A DNA stretch of 64,000 nt from Shinella zoogloeoides (GTDB taxonomy: Bacteria > Pseudomonadota > Alphaproteobacteria > Rhizobiales > Rhizobiaceae): assembly GCF_003574625.1 (NCBI RefSeq), contig NZ_QNUJ01000009.1, forward strand, positions 1 to 64,000, written 5' to 3'. This document shows positions 9,066 to 18,076 of this stretch, piece by piece. Position 1 is the stretch's first letter; the number at the start of each line of letters is the position of its first letter. Below the pieces are notes generated by a model. The model had not been told where the DNA came from, made no database searches, and saw nothing but the letters and a program-made list of their open reading frames with translations. A program made the position numbers and the translations under genes.

Positions 9066-10892
9066 TTGGCACCGCCGATCCTCAAACTCGACGACATCTT
9101 CCTCAGCTTCGGCGGCACGCCGCTCCTTGCCGGCGCGAGCCTGCAGGTGGAGCCCGGCGACCGTATCTCACTCGTCGGCCGCAACGGCTCGGGCAAGTCG
9201 ACGCTGATGAAGATCGCCGCCGGCCTCGCAGAGGCGCAGTCCGGCGAGGTCTTCCGCCATCCTTCCGCGACGATCCGCTACCTGCACCAGGCCCCGGATT
9301 TCGACGGCTACGACACGGTCGCCGCCTATGCCGAGGCGGGCCTCGGCCCGAGCGACGACCCGTACCGCGTCACCTACCTGCTCGAACATCTCGGCCTTTC
9401 CGGCAGCGAGGATCCGAAGTCGCTCTCCGGCGGCGAGGCGCGCCGGGCGGCGCTCGCCCGCGTCATGGCGCCGGAGCCGGATATCCTGCTCCTCGACGAG
9501 CCGACCAACCATCTCGACCTGCCCACCATCGAATGGCTGGAAGGCGAGCTGCAATCGACCCGCTCGGCCCTCGTCGTCATCTCGCACGACCGCCGCTTCC
9601 TCGAAAAGGTCTCCAACGCCACCGTCTGGCTCGATCGCGGCCAATCGCGCCGGCTCAATCGCGGCTTCGGCCATTTCGAAGCCTGGCGCGACGAGGTGCT
9701 GGAGGCCGAGGAACTGGAGCAGCACAAGCTCGGCAAGGCCATCGAGCGCGAGGAACACTGGCTGCGCTACGGCGTGACGGCCCGCCGCAAGCGCAACATG
9801 CGCCGCCTCGGCGCGCTGCACGATCTGCGCGCCCGCTATCGCGGCCACAAGGGCCCGCAGGGCTCGGTACAGGCCAGCGCCTCCGACGCGCAGGAATCCG
9901 GCAAGCTGGTCATCGAGGCGGAAAAGATCACGAAGGCCTATGGCGAGCGCACCATCGTCGCCCCCTTCTCGATCCGCGTGCATCGCGGCGACTGCATCGG
10001 CCTCGTCGGCCCGAACGGCGCCGGCAAGACGACACTGCTGAAGATGCTGACCGGCCAGCTCGAACCCGACAGCGGCACGGTGAAGCTCGGCACGAACCTG
10101 GAGATCGCCACGCTCGACCAGCGCCGCGAGGACCTCAACCTCGACGACACGCTCGCCCACTACCTCACCGACGGGCGCGGCGAGACGCTGCTGGTCAATG
10201 GCGAGCAGCGCCATGTCACCGGCTACATGAAGGAATTCCTCTTCCAGCCGGAACAGTCCCGCACGCCGATCCGCAACCTTTCGGGCGGTGAGCGCGCCCG
10301 GCTGATGCTGGCGCGCATCCTCTCGCGCCCGACGAACCTGCTCATCCTCGACGAACCGACCAACGACCTCGACATCGAGACGCTGGACCTCCTTCAGGAG
10401 ATCGTTGCTGGCTTTGCCGGCACGGTACTGCTCGTCAGCCACGACCGCGACTTCCTCGACCGCACCGTCACCTCCACCATCGCGCCGGCCGATCCGGAGA
10501 GCCCGGATGGACGCTGGATCGAATATGCCGGCGGCTATACCGACATGATGGCCCAGCGCCGCGGCGCGATCGAGGAGAAGCGCAAGGCAGAAAAGGCCGA
10601 GAAGGCCAAGGCCGCCGACACGCCCTCCGCTGCCTCCGCGGACGGCAAGGGCAAGGCAAAGCTCTCCTACAAGCAGAAATTCGCGCTCGAAAACCTGCCG
10701 AAGGAAATGGAGAAGGCCGAAAAGGAAATCGCCGCTCGCGAGGCGAAGATGGCCGACCCGAACCTCTTCAACAAGGACCCCACCACCTTCAACAAGCTCG
10801 CCGCCGAGATGGAGAAGCTGCGCGACAGCCTGACGAAGATGGAAGAGGAATGGCTGGAGCTGGAAATGCTGCGGGAAGAGCTGGAAGGCTGA
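9066..10892 (+). CDS. ABC-F family ATPase (Uup/EttA-like)
   Basis: 608-aa soluble protein with two ABC ATPase domains and no membrane segment. First domain: Walker A GRNGSGKST, signature LSGGEARR, Walker B ILLLDEPTNHLD. The interdomain linker is charged. Second domain: GPNGAGKTT, LSGGERAR, LLILDEPTNDLD. A Lys/Glu-rich C-terminal coiled coil (about residues 500-605) follows, as in Uup. ABC-F proteins act on ribosomes. TTG start with AGGAG 8 nt before it, inside the end of the thiamine kinase gene. Confidence 0.92.
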   Translation: MAPPILKLDDIFLSFGGTPLLAGASLQVEPGDRISLVGRNGSGKSTLMKIAAGLAEAQSGEVFRHPSATIRYLHQAPDFDGYDTVAAYAEAGLGPSDDPYRVTYLLEHLGLSGSEDPKSLSGGEARRAALARVMAPEPDILLLDEPTNHLDLPTIEWLEGELQSTRSALVVISHDRRFLEKVSNATVWLDRGQSRRLNRGFGHFEAWRDEVLEAEELEQHKLGKAIEREEHWLRYGVTARRKRNMRRLGALHDLRARYRGHKGPQGSVQASASDAQESGKLVIEAEKITKAYGERTIVAPFSIRVHRGDCIGLVGPNGAGKTTLLKMLTGQLEPDSGTVKLGTNLEIATLDQRREDLNLDDTLAHYLTDGRGETLLVNGEQRHVTGYMKEFLFQPEQSRTPIRNLSGGERARLMLARILSRPTNLLILDEPTNDLDIETLDLLQEIVAGFAGTVLLVSHDRDFLDRTVTSTIAPADPESPDGRWIEYAGGYTDMMAQRRGAIEEKRKAEKAEKAKAADTPSAASADGKGKAKLSYKQKFALENLPKEMEKAEKEIAAREAKMADPNLFNKDPTTFNKLAAEMEKLRDSLTKMEEEWLELEMLREELEG

Positions 10893-10927
10893 GGCATCCG
10901 CGCGCTCATCCGCCAACCTCTCCTCCG

Positions 10928-10951
10928 TCATGGTCGGGCTTGACCCGACCA
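10928..10951. repeat. dispersed palindromic intergenic repeat
   Basis: GGTCGGG-CTTGA-CCCGACC (10932-10950) is a perfect 7-bp stem with a 5-nt loop. The wording (GTCATGGTCGGGCTTGACCC) is the form of short palindromic repeat scattered through Rhizobiales intergenic regions. It lies just after the ABC-F stop, so it may also end that transcript. Confidence 0.6.
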
Positions 10952-11080
10952 CCCACGCCACGGACCACGACGTCTCTTCAGAAGACGAAAAAGCGCCGCC
11001 GATTTTCCCCGCCCGGCCGGCCTCCGGTAGACTGGAAACCGCCGGATTGATTCGCGCCCGCAGTGGCGTTATCAATATTC

Positions 11081-11136
11081 CCGTGGTGATTTGGCCGGCC
11101 GGCTTGCAGCCACGTTAAACAAGTCGCTAAAGGGCC
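11081..11136 (+). ncRNA. SAM-II riboswitch (metA element)
   Basis: The segment CCGTGGTGATTTGGCC through the GCTTGCAGCCACGTTAAA core to AAGTCGCTAAAGGGCC matches the SAM-II aptamer of Rhizobiales in order and spacing. CGTGG (11082-11086) pairs with CCACG (11110-11114) as P1. The downstream AAGTCGCTAAAGGGCC forms the pseudoknot strand with the loop. It lies 74 nt upstream of metA, its usual target. S-adenosylmethionine binding is known to repress the gene. The region 10893-11209 otherwise holds only the short palindrome. Confidence 0.93.
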
Positions 11137-11209
11137 GCGCGAGGAAGAGCCTTACGTGGACCGGTTGCGACATCGTTGCGGCCGGTTTTGTTTTGGATCG
11201 AGTTGAAAC

Positions 11210-12133
11210 ATGCCCATCAAGATTCCCGATACGCTCCCCGCCTTCCAGACCCTCGTCAACGAGGGCGTGCGGGTGATGACCGAAACGATGGCGATCCGGC
11301 AGGATATCCGCCCGCTGCAGATCGGGCTGCTCAACCTCATGCCGAACAAGATCAAGACGGAAGTGCAGATGGCGCGCCTCGTCGGCGCCTCGCCGCTGCA
11401 GGTCGAATTGTCTCTCATTCGCGTCGGCGGCCACCGCGCCAAGAACACCTCGGAAGAGCACCTGCTCGCCTTCTACGATACGTGGGAGGAGGTGAAGCAC
11501 CGCAAGTTCGACGGCTTCATCATCACCGGCGCGCCGGTGGAAACCCTCGACTACGAGGACGTCACCTATTGGGACGAGATGAAGCAGATCCTCGACTGGA
11601 CCGAGACCAACGTCCATTCGACGCTGAACGTCTGCTGGGGCGCCATGGCGGCGATCTACCATTTCCACGGCGTGCCCAAGCACACGCTGGAGGAAAAGGC
11701 CTTCGGCGTCTACCGGCACCACAACCGAAAGCCCTCCTCGGTCTATCTCAACGGCTTCTCGGACAATTTCGAGGTTCCGGTCTCGCGCTGGACGGAGATC
11801 CGCATCGAGGACATCCGAAGCGTGGCGGAACTCGACATCCTGCTCGATTCCGACGAGACGGGCGTCTGCCTCATCCAGGAGAAGGCCGGCAACCGGCTCT
11901 ATATCTTCAACCATGTCGAATACGATTCGACCTCGCTCGCCGATGAATATTTCCGCGATGTCTCGGCCGGCGTGCCGATCAAGCTGCCGAAGAACTATTT
12001 CCCGCACAACGATCCATCCCTGCCGCCGCAGAACCGCTGGCGGGGCCATGCGCATCTGCTCTTCGGCAATTGGATCAACGAGATCTACCAGACCACGCCC
12101 TACGACCTCGAGAAAATCGGAACGGGAGCCTGA
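11210..12133 (+). CDS. metA: homoserine O-acyltransferase, probably acetyl-CoA-specific
   Basis: Acylates homoserine in the first committed step of methionine synthesis. 307 aa. The acyl-enzyme Cys is C142 in NVCWGAM; the MetA-family His and Glu of the triad lie further on. Residue 111 is Glu ([12 protein letters not shown]). In MetA proteins Glu111 goes with acetyl-CoA and Gly111 with succinyl-CoA, so homoserine O-acetyltransferase is expected despite the metA name. Controlled by the SAM-II riboswitch in its leader. A GNAT gene follows 3 nt after its stop. Confidence 0.95.
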   Translation: MPIKIPDTLPAFQTLVNEGVRVMTETMAIRQDIRPLQIGLLNLMPNKIKTEVQMARLVGASPLQVELSLIRVGGHRAKNTSEEHLLAFYDTWEEVKHRKFDGFIITGAPVETLDYEDVTYWDEMKQILDWTETNVHSTLNVCWGAMAAIYHFHGVPKHTLEEKAFGVYRHHNRKPSSVYLNGFSDNFEVPVSRWTEIRIEDIRSVAELDILLDSDETGVCLIQEKAGNRLYIFNHVEYDSTSLADEYFRDVSAGVPIKLPKNYFPHNDPSLPPQNRWRGHAHLLFGNWINEIYQTTPYDLEKIGTGA

Positions 12134-12136
12134 CCC

Positions 12137-12589
12137 ATGAGCCGTGTCGTCGTTCGCCCTCTGCACAAGGATGATGAAGGCGAATGGCGCCGCCTGTGGA
12201 CCGCCTATCTCGCCTTCTACGAGACGGTGCTGCCCGAGGAGATCTTCGCCAGCACCTTCGCCCGGTTGACGCGCGAGGCGGCGGAGGGCGAGTATCGCGG
12301 TCTTCTGGCGACGCTCGACGGCAAGCCGGTGGGCCTTGCGCATTACCTCTTCCACCGCTCCTGCTGGACCATCAACAGCATCTGCTACCTGCAGGATCTC
12401 TTCGCCGATCCCGAGGTGCGCGGCAGCGGCATCGGCCGGGCGCTGATCGAAGGCGTCTATGCCAAGGCGGAGGAAGCGGGCGCGCCCGAGGTCTACTGGA
12501 TGACGCAGGACTTCAACGCCACCGCCCGCAAGCTCTACGACCGCATCGCCGACAAGACGCCCTTCATCGTCTACCAGAAGAATTTCTGA
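12137..12589 (+). CDS. GNAT family N-acetyltransferase
   Basis: 150 aa, a single GNAT fold. The acetyl-CoA site is LQDLFADPEVRGSGIGRALIEGV (about residues 92-114), with the R/Q-x-x-G-x-G/A loop as RGSGIG. The C-terminal strand WMTQDFNATARKLYDRIADKTPFIVY is typical of the family. It begins 3 nt after metA and is almost certainly co-transcribed, so it comes under the same riboswitch. Substrate unknown. Confidence 0.88.
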   Translation: MSRVVVRPLHKDDEGEWRRLWTAYLAFYETVLPEEIFASTFARLTREAAEGEYRGLLATLDGKPVGLAHYLFHRSCWTINSICYLQDLFADPEVRGSGIGRALIEGVYAKAEEAGAPEVYWMTQDFNATARKLYDRIADKTPFIVYQKNF

Positions 12590-12682
12590 GGCAGTATCAA
12601 AAAGTATGACTTTTTGATTGCGGGTGGCGGCAAATAACGGCACGTTGCCGCCACACTAGGCTGAACGCGGAGGAAACGGGCG

Positions 12683-13699
12683 GTGCGAGCAGGAAACGGG
12701 ATCTTCGGCCATCTGGAAAACGGCGAGCCGGTCGAGCGCATCACGATCACCGGCGGCGGGCTGACGGCTCATGTGCTCACATGGGGTGCCGTCATTCAGG
12801 ATCTGCGCCTTCAGGGCCACGACGCCCCACTCGTTCTGGGCTACACGGACCTGCCCTCCTACCGCGCCCACTCCCCCTATTTCGGCGCGACGCCCGGCCG
12901 CTGCGCCAACCGCATCGCCGGTGGCCGCTTCTCCATCGACGACACCGCCTACCAGCTCGAATGCAACGAGCGCGGCATCACACATCTGCACGGCGGCAGC
13001 GACGGTATCGGCCAGCAGAACTGGCGGATTGCCGATCAGGGCGCAGACTTCGTCACCCTGGCCGTCACGGATCCCGCCGGACGCGCCGGCTATCCCGGCA
13101 CCTGCGCGATCACCTGCACCTACCGCCTCACCGGCGACGGCGTGCTCTCCATCGTCTACGAGGCGACGACGGATGCGCCGACGCCCGTCAATCTCTGCCA
13201 GCACAGCTATTTCATCCTCGACGGCAGCGCCGACGCCTTCGGCCACGAGATCCGCCTCGCCGCCGATCATTACCTGCCCGTCGACGAGAATCTCATCCCG
13301 ACCGGCGAGGTCCGCCCCGTCGCCGGCACGCCCTTCGATCTCAGGAGCTGGACGCCGCTTTCCCGCCAGAAGGCGGCTGATGGTGTCGCCTTCGACCACA
13401 ATTTCTGCCTCTCGCCCGAACGGCAGGCCAAGCGTCCCGTCGGCGCCGTGCGAAGCCCGGCATCCGGCGTCTCGCTGGAGGTCCTGACCACCGAACCCGG
13501 CGTGCAGCTCTATACCGGCGCCTATGTGGATTCACCCGTGCCCGGCCTCGATGGCCGCCGCTACGGCCCCTTTGCCGGCTTCTGCCTCGAAACGCAGATC
13601 TGGCCGGATGCGGTCAACCACGGCAACTTCCCGAAGGCGGTCCTGCGCCCCGGTGAAGTTCTTCGGCAGGAAACGGACTACGTCTTCCGCAAGGGTTGA
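12683..13699 (+). CDS. aldose 1-epimerase (galactose mutarotase)
   Basis: Interconverts alpha and beta anomers of aldoses. 338 aa beta-sandwich: GATPGRCANRIAGGRF (about residues 71-86), THLHGG with the conserved His, and NLCQHSYF (170s) carrying the second catalytic His. The catalytic Glu lies in the C-terminal FAGFCLETQ. GTG start with GGAGGAA 8 nt ahead. Stands alone between the GNAT gene and the chemoreceptor. Confidence 0.9.
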   Translation: MRAGNGIFGHLENGEPVERITITGGGLTAHVLTWGAVIQDLRLQGHDAPLVLGYTDLPSYRAHSPYFGATPGRCANRIAGGRFSIDDTAYQLECNERGITHLHGGSDGIGQQNWRIADQGADFVTLAVTDPAGRAGYPGTCAITCTYRLTGDGVLSIVYEATTDAPTPVNLCQHSYFILDGSADAFGHEIRLAADHYLPVDENLIPTGEVRPVAGTPFDLRSWTPLSRQKAADGVAFDHNFCLSPERQAKRPVGAVRSPASGVSLEVLTTEPGVQLYTGAYVDSPVPGLDGRRYGPFAGFCLETQIWPDAVNHGNFPKAVLRPGEVLRQETDYVFRKG

Positions 13700-13842
13700 C
13701 CACCTCGAACGGGTTGGCAAAACGCAAGGAAATCGAAACTTTTGTAGCGGACAACCGAGCCATATTGGCCCGAAATGACGCCGGGTCGTGCGGGATTGAA
13801 CGCGCCAGGACAGCGCCGGTCGCCCCCAGGGGACACCTGTCC

Positions 13843-15747
13843 ATGAAAATCTCGGATCTCTCCATTTCCCGGAAAGTCGGCTTCCTGGTGCTCCTCATGG
13901 GCATCGCCGCCGGCACCATTGCCACCGTCGGCAGCCGCGGTCTCACCTCGCTCGGCGCGGCCCTTCAGGACACCGGCACGCGCGAGGAAGTCGCCCGCGA
14001 AGCCATGGACCTGCGCATCGACGTCATCGCCATCAGCCGCATGACCTACCAGCTCGCGACCGCCCCGGAAAAGGCGGCGGACTTTGCCGCCGAGACGGAA
14101 AAGCGCGCCGGCGAAATGCTGGACCGCCTGCCGAAGATCGCCTCGACCGCCGATGCCAGCGAACAGAAGCTGCTCGAAGGCGTGCGCGCGGCGCTGGTTC
14201 CCTATTTCGACCAGATCCGCGCCATGGTGGCCGTCGCCTCGCAGAACGGTGCAGACCGCGCCGCGATCCACGCCGCGCTCGACAAGGCGCTGGAAGGCCA
14301 GAAGGCCGTCACCGCGGCGCTGAAGGAATACACCAACTACTCCGCCGAGACCCTTTCGGCCTCCCGCGCCGTCGCGATCTCCCGTTCCGCGAACACGCAG
14401 GTCCTGCTGCTCGCCACCGCCTTCATCTGTATCGTCGCGGGCATGCTGCTGAGCATGCTCTTCGCCCGCAACGGCATCGTGCGGCCGATCCAGCGCCTGA
14501 CCGGCGTGATGTCGAACCTTGCCGCCGGCAAGCTGGACGACGAGATTCCCGGCACCGACCGCAAGGACGAGATCGGCGCCATGGCGCGCACGCTCGACGT
14601 CTTCCGCGCCAACGAAATACAGATGCGCGAAATGGAGGCGCAGGAAGCGGCCCTTCAGGCACAGAGCAAGGACCTGCAGTCCAACATCAGCACCATCGTC
14701 GCCGCCGCTGCGGCCGGCGATTTCTCCCGCCGCATCACCAAGTCCTACGAGGACGAGGACCTCAGCCGCTTCGCCGGCAGCGTCAACGAACTGGTGGCCA
14801 ATGTCGACCGGGGCGTCAGCGAAGTGCGCCGCGTCATCGCCTCGCTGTCGCATGCCGACCTCACGCAGGAAATGGCCGGCCATTTCCAGGGCGACTTCGC
14901 CGAGCTTCAGGCCAACGTCAACGGCGCCATGCTGACGCTGCGCAGCACGATGAGCGGCATTCTCTCGACCGCCGGCACCATCACCGGCAATTCCCGCGAG
15001 CTTTCCGCCGCCGCCGACCAGCTCGCCCACCGCACCGAGCAGCAGGCCGCCTCGCTGGAGGAGACCGCCGCCGCGCTCGAGGAGATCACCACGACCGTGA
15101 AGACCTCCACGGCCCGCGCCGTGGAAGCCTCGGAGATCGTGCGCGAGACCAAGGAAAGCGCCGAGAAATCCGGCGACATCGTGAAGAGCGCCATCGACGC
15201 CATGGGCCGCATCGAGCAGTCCTCGCAGAAGATCAGCCAGATCATCTCGGTGATCGACGAGATCGCCTTCCAGACGAACCTTCTGGCGCTGAATGCCGGC
15301 GTCGAGGCTGCCCGTGCAGGCGAGGCGGGGCGCGGCTTTGCCGTGGTGGCGCAGGAAGTGCGCGAACTTGCCCAGCGCTCGGCCAATGCGGCCAAGGAGA
15401 TCAAGACGCTGATCAACGCCTCGGCTGGCGAAGTGAAAGGCGGCGTCTCGCTGGTCCTCTCGACCGGTGACGTACTCTCCGAGATCAAGGATCTCGTGAA
15501 CCGCGTCAACGACCATGTCGTCTCGATCACCCGCGCGGCACAGGAACAGTCCGCCGCGCTCGGCGAGATCAACACGGCCGTCAACCAGATGGACCAGATG
15601 ACCCAGCAGAACGCCGCCATGGTAGAGGAAACCACCGCGGCGAGCCAGGTTCTCGCCAGCGAGGCCGCCCAGCTCCAGACGGCGCTCTCGCAGTTCCATA
15701 TCGGCGAGGGCCACGCCCACGCCATGCAGCATCGCCGCGCCGCCTGA
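13843..15747 (+). CDS. methyl-accepting chemotaxis protein
   Basis: 634-aa transmembrane chemoreceptor. TM1 is about residues 11-32, followed by a roughly 155-residue periplasmic four-helix sensor, TM2 (LLLATAFICIVAGMLLSMLF) near 190, and a HAMP domain. A second HAMP-like segment (AAAAGDFSRRITKSYEDED) is followed by the long helical signalling hairpin with the conserved tip IDEIAFQTNLLALNAGVEAARAG. No CheR-docking pentapeptide is visible at the C-terminus. ATG at 13843 has AGGGGA upstream. Ligand unknown. It is the last core gene before the island. Confidence 0.95.
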   Translation: MKISDLSISRKVGFLVLLMGIAAGTIATVGSRGLTSLGAALQDTGTREEVAREAMDLRIDVIAISRMTYQLATAPEKAADFAAETEKRAGEMLDRLPKIASTADASEQKLLEGVRAALVPYFDQIRAMVAVASQNGADRAAIHAALDKALEGQKAVTAALKEYTNYSAETLSASRAVAISRSANTQVLLLATAFICIVAGMLLSMLFARNGIVRPIQRLTGVMSNLAAGKLDDEIPGTDRKDEIGAMARTLDVFRANEIQMREMEAQEAALQAQSKDLQSNISTIVAAAAAGDFSRRITKSYEDEDLSRFAGSVNELVANVDRGVSEVRRVIASLSHADLTQEMAGHFQGDFAELQANVNGAMLTLRSTMSGILSTAGTITGNSRELSAAADQLAHRTEQQAASLEETAAALEEITTTVKTSTARAVEASEIVRETKESAEKSGDIVKSAIDAMGRIEQSSQKISQIISVIDEIAFQTNLLALNAGVEAARAGEAGRGFAVVAQEVRELAQRSANAAKEIKTLINASAGEVKGGVSLVLSTGDVLSEIKDLVNRVNDHVVSITRAAQEQSAALGEINTAVNQMDQMTQQNAAMVEETTAASQVLASEAAQLQTALSQFHIGEGHAHAMQHRRAA

Positions 15748-15762
15748 GCCTCACCTGCCGAA

Positions 15763-15790
15763 TCGCGGCCGGGCGAAAAACCGGCCGCGA
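15763..15790 (+). terminator. hairpin after the chemoreceptor gene
   Basis: Perfect 10-bp stem TCGCGGCCGG / CCGGCCGCGA with an 8-nt loop, 15 nt after the MCP stop. No U-run follows, so it may act as a Rho-assisted or transcript-stabilising hairpin. Confidence 0.5.
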
Positions 15791-15869
15791 CTTCCCACGC
15801 AAATCATCACAGCCGTATTAAAACAGCCAAAGCGCTGGCCAACCCCAGCGCCCACCCGGGTTTCCCAGC

Positions 15870-15968
15870 GCCAAAACGCACAAAAGCCCCGGCGAACCGA
15901 GGCTTCGAAACTTTGGAGAGAATGGAGCGGGTGAAGCGATTCGAACGCTCGACCCCAACCTTGGCAAG
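15870..15968 (-). repeat. attL: duplicated tRNA-Gly 3' half plus tRNA terminator
   Basis: This copy matches 35354-35452 at a fixed distance of 19,484 bp. 15917-15968 (52 bp) is identical and contains the tRNA-Gly 3' half from the anticodon loop to CCA. 15870-15909 (40 bp) is identical and carries the tRNA's UUCG-loop terminator. Only the 7-nt spacer between them differs (3 mismatches). It is the displaced 3' end of the target gene and marks the left edge of the island. Right of it, 15969-16239 is non-coding: a 10-bp near-perfect tandem (AGAGTGCGCA/AGAGTGCGCG, 16019-16038) is the only structure seen. Confidence 0.93.
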
Positions 15969-16239
15969 CAAAGAATTTCATTGTTCGCGCGTTGCGCGTC
16001 TATATCGCATAGTCCACTAGAGTGCGCAAGAGTGCGCGTTTCGTCGGAGATCGCTATGTCCGTGCGCATCGGATTGGGCAATAACCCTGTGAATTCGAGA
16101 GCAATGTCGCGAAACAGGGAAATGGTGACCTCGCAGTGACCGGAGCAGCAGAAAGGGCGACTGTTGGCCAAGAACAAATCTTCATTTCCCCGCCGTTCAG
16201 TGCCTCCCCACGCTTGTCTGCCTAGATTCCATCCGCTGA

Positions 16240-17181
16240 TCAAGCGTTTGGCTCGTCTGCGATAGGGCCAAGCGAGTCGATTTCCGCGATCTTCTGAAAT
16301 TCGCTGAGATAATCCTGCTGATGGTTCGTCAGCCAACGGACGACGCGGCTGTTGGCTAGAAGCTTGGCGATGTAGCCTCGCGCCACGGTCAGGTGCAGAT
16401 TGTCGATACCATATGTCTCATCGACAGACTTGACCTGCGTTTGGAGTGCCGCCAACTCTCGCTCCATTCGGGCAATCTGCTGCCCAGATGGGGTTTGGGT
16501 TCCCGTACCGCGCCCTTTCCTGGCGGTGACGAGTTGGCTCTCAGGCGTGGCGGCCCGGATTGCACGCGCGAACATGATCGAGAAGTTGTTCTGCCCGATC
16601 ATCAGGTCGGCGGCTTCGATCTGCCTAACTGCAGACACCTGGCGCAGGATGTCGAACACCTTCATCGAGCACGGGGTATCCTTGAGCATCTCGGCGGCCT
16701 CGGCACTGATCCCTTCAAGTAGCCGAAATCGTCTGAGAACGGACTGAACCTCAAGATTCAAGGCTTCGGCTATTTCGGTGGCTGAGACGCCTCGCTCCAT
16801 GGCACGAACGATCATTCGGTGCTCCTGGATCGGCGGAATGCGGTTCACCCGCTTGTTGTAGGTGTAGGTATCATCGTCGGTCGCAAGCAGGCATTCGACT
16901 TCGGCGATACCGAGTTCCTTCAATGCCTCTAGGCGTAGGTGGCCATCGAGCAGGAACCATGTGCCAGCGCTTTTGGTATCGGGCAGGACGACGGGCGCTT
17001 CGACCAGACCGATCGCCTTGATCGAACTGAGAACCTGCGCATATGACCGGCTTTCGCATGCTCCTTCCGGCAATACCTTGAGGGGAACGATCGCCGCAAC
17101 CGGAATAGTCACGAAACTCTGATCGAAGGCGAGATGGACGCGACTATCGCTCTCGTGGTGATGTTCGGACCTGTCAGCCAT
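16240..17181 (-). CDS. ParB/RepB-like partition-family protein
   Basis: 313 aa. The N-terminal ParB/Srx-type nuclease-like domain (about residues 20-110) has LLDGHLRLEALKELG in place of the usual GERRxRA box. It is followed by an HTH-like region (VSATEIAEALNLEVQSVLRRFRLLEGIS) and a RepB-like C-terminal domain with a coiled-coil stretch. It overlaps the upstream ParB-like gene by 8 nt. No ParA or parS-like repeat accompanies it, so a classical plasmid partition role is doubtful. It more likely works with the adjacent serine recombinase, as a DNA-binding helper or regulator (inference). Confidence 0.82.
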   Translation of the reverse strand: MADRSEHHHESDSRVHLAFDQSFVTIPVAAIVPLKVLPEGACESRSYAQVLSSIKAIGLVEAPVVLPDTKSAGTWFLLDGHLRLEALKELGIAEVECLLATDDDTYTYNKRVNRIPPIQEHRMIVRAMERGVSATEIAEALNLEVQSVLRRFRLLEGISAEAAEMLKDTPCSMKVFDILRQVSAVRQIEAADLMIGQNNFSIMFARAIRAATPESQLVTARKGRGTGTQTPSGQQIARMERELAALQTQVKSVDETYGIDNLHLTVARGYIAKLLANSRVVRWLTNHQQDYLSEFQKIAEIDSLGPIADEPNA

Positions 17182-18076
17182 TTTTCTCTCCCGAAATCCG
17201 TACGGAGAGAGCCTTCGGCATGGACGCGAGCCCTTCGGCCCTGAGCAGGTTCACGAAGCTTTCATCGGTGAGTAGCTCCTTTAGCGCCTCGACAATGAAC
17301 AGAAGCCGCGTCTGGGTGAAATCTGACTTCTTGACCAGAAGCCGCTGCTTCTCTGCTTCGCGCTGATACACCTGCATGAGTTCGTTGGCGGTCAGACGAC
17401 GGCTGAAGCCCTTCCGCCCCAGACGTACGATTGGCAGCGCTCCTTTGCGTTGGCTCTGCATACGCATGTCGAGCATACGCCGGACAGCCGCTAGTTTCTT
17501 GCCACGGAGCTGACCCGTCTCATAGGCGTCAAGTAGCAGGTTCTGCGCCTCTTCTGTCTCCGCCTTGGAAATCTCCATCGCCAGCGTGATTGGTATCAAG
17601 CCGGTCTCTACCGCCGCCACCAGCCGCTCTTCGCCGCGTTCCAGCAGCGAGGCGATCATATTGACCCAGGAGGCGCCGACGCCGATTTTCTTAGCGATAG
17701 CCGCGTCGTTGAAACCACGTGATCTCAGGGCGCTGATTTCCCGCATGAGGTCGATGGGGCGCTGTGTACGCCTCGCGATATTCTCGACGAGGCTCATCAC
17801 CAGACATTCATTTTCGTTCGCTTCGATCACTACGGCGGGGATTTCGGTCTGGCCGAGCATCTGGAAGGCTTCCAACCGACCTTCGCCGCAGACAAGATCG
17901 TACCGCATCCCACCGGGGCCATCATGACGGCTGACCGTGATGGGGCGCTTCAGGCCAACGGCCTCAATATTATTGACGATCTCGCGGTGCTGGCGCTTGT
18001 TGCGCGCGCGAGGATTCAGGACGGTAATGCGGGAAATCGGAATCATTTCGATCCGGTTGGGACGAACAGCGGTCAT
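17174..18076 (-). CDS. ParB N-terminal domain protein
   Basis: 300 aa from the ATG at 18076. Its first base is the last base of the recombinase stop codon (TGATG overlap), which supports this start over one 15 nt upstream. ParB/Srx domain at about 10-100: LNPRARNKRQHREIVNNI, LVCGEGRLEAFQMLG and SLVENIARR (the ENxxR box). The HTH FNDAAIAKKIGVGASWVNMIASLLERG follows at about 130-156. It is the middle gene of a three-gene operon (recombinase, this, RepB-like). No ParA partner is present. Confidence 0.85.
   Translation of the reverse strand: MTAVRPNRIEMIPISRITVLNPRARNKRQHREIVNNIEAVGLKRPITVSRHDGPGGMRYDLVCGEGRLEAFQMLGQTEIPAVVIEANENECLVMSLVENIARRTQRPIDLMREISALRSRGFNDAAIAKKIGVGASWVNMIASLLERGEERLVAAVETGLIPITLAMEISKAETEEAQNLLLDAYETGQLRGKKLAAVRRMLDMRMQSQRKGALPIVRLGRKGFSRRLTANELMQVYQREAEKQRLLVKKSDFTQTRLLFIVEALKELLTDESFVNLLRAEGLASMPKALSVRISGEKNG

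Noticed and set aside
15818-16336. 172-codon minus-strand frame across the left att repeat
   Set aside because: It runs through the tRNA fragment and terminator, has no ribosome site and overlaps the end of the ParB-like gene.
16240-18076. repABC-type plasmid replication or partition locus
   Set aside because: No ParA/RepA, no RepC and no parS-like repeats; the genes are fused into an operon with a serine recombinase.
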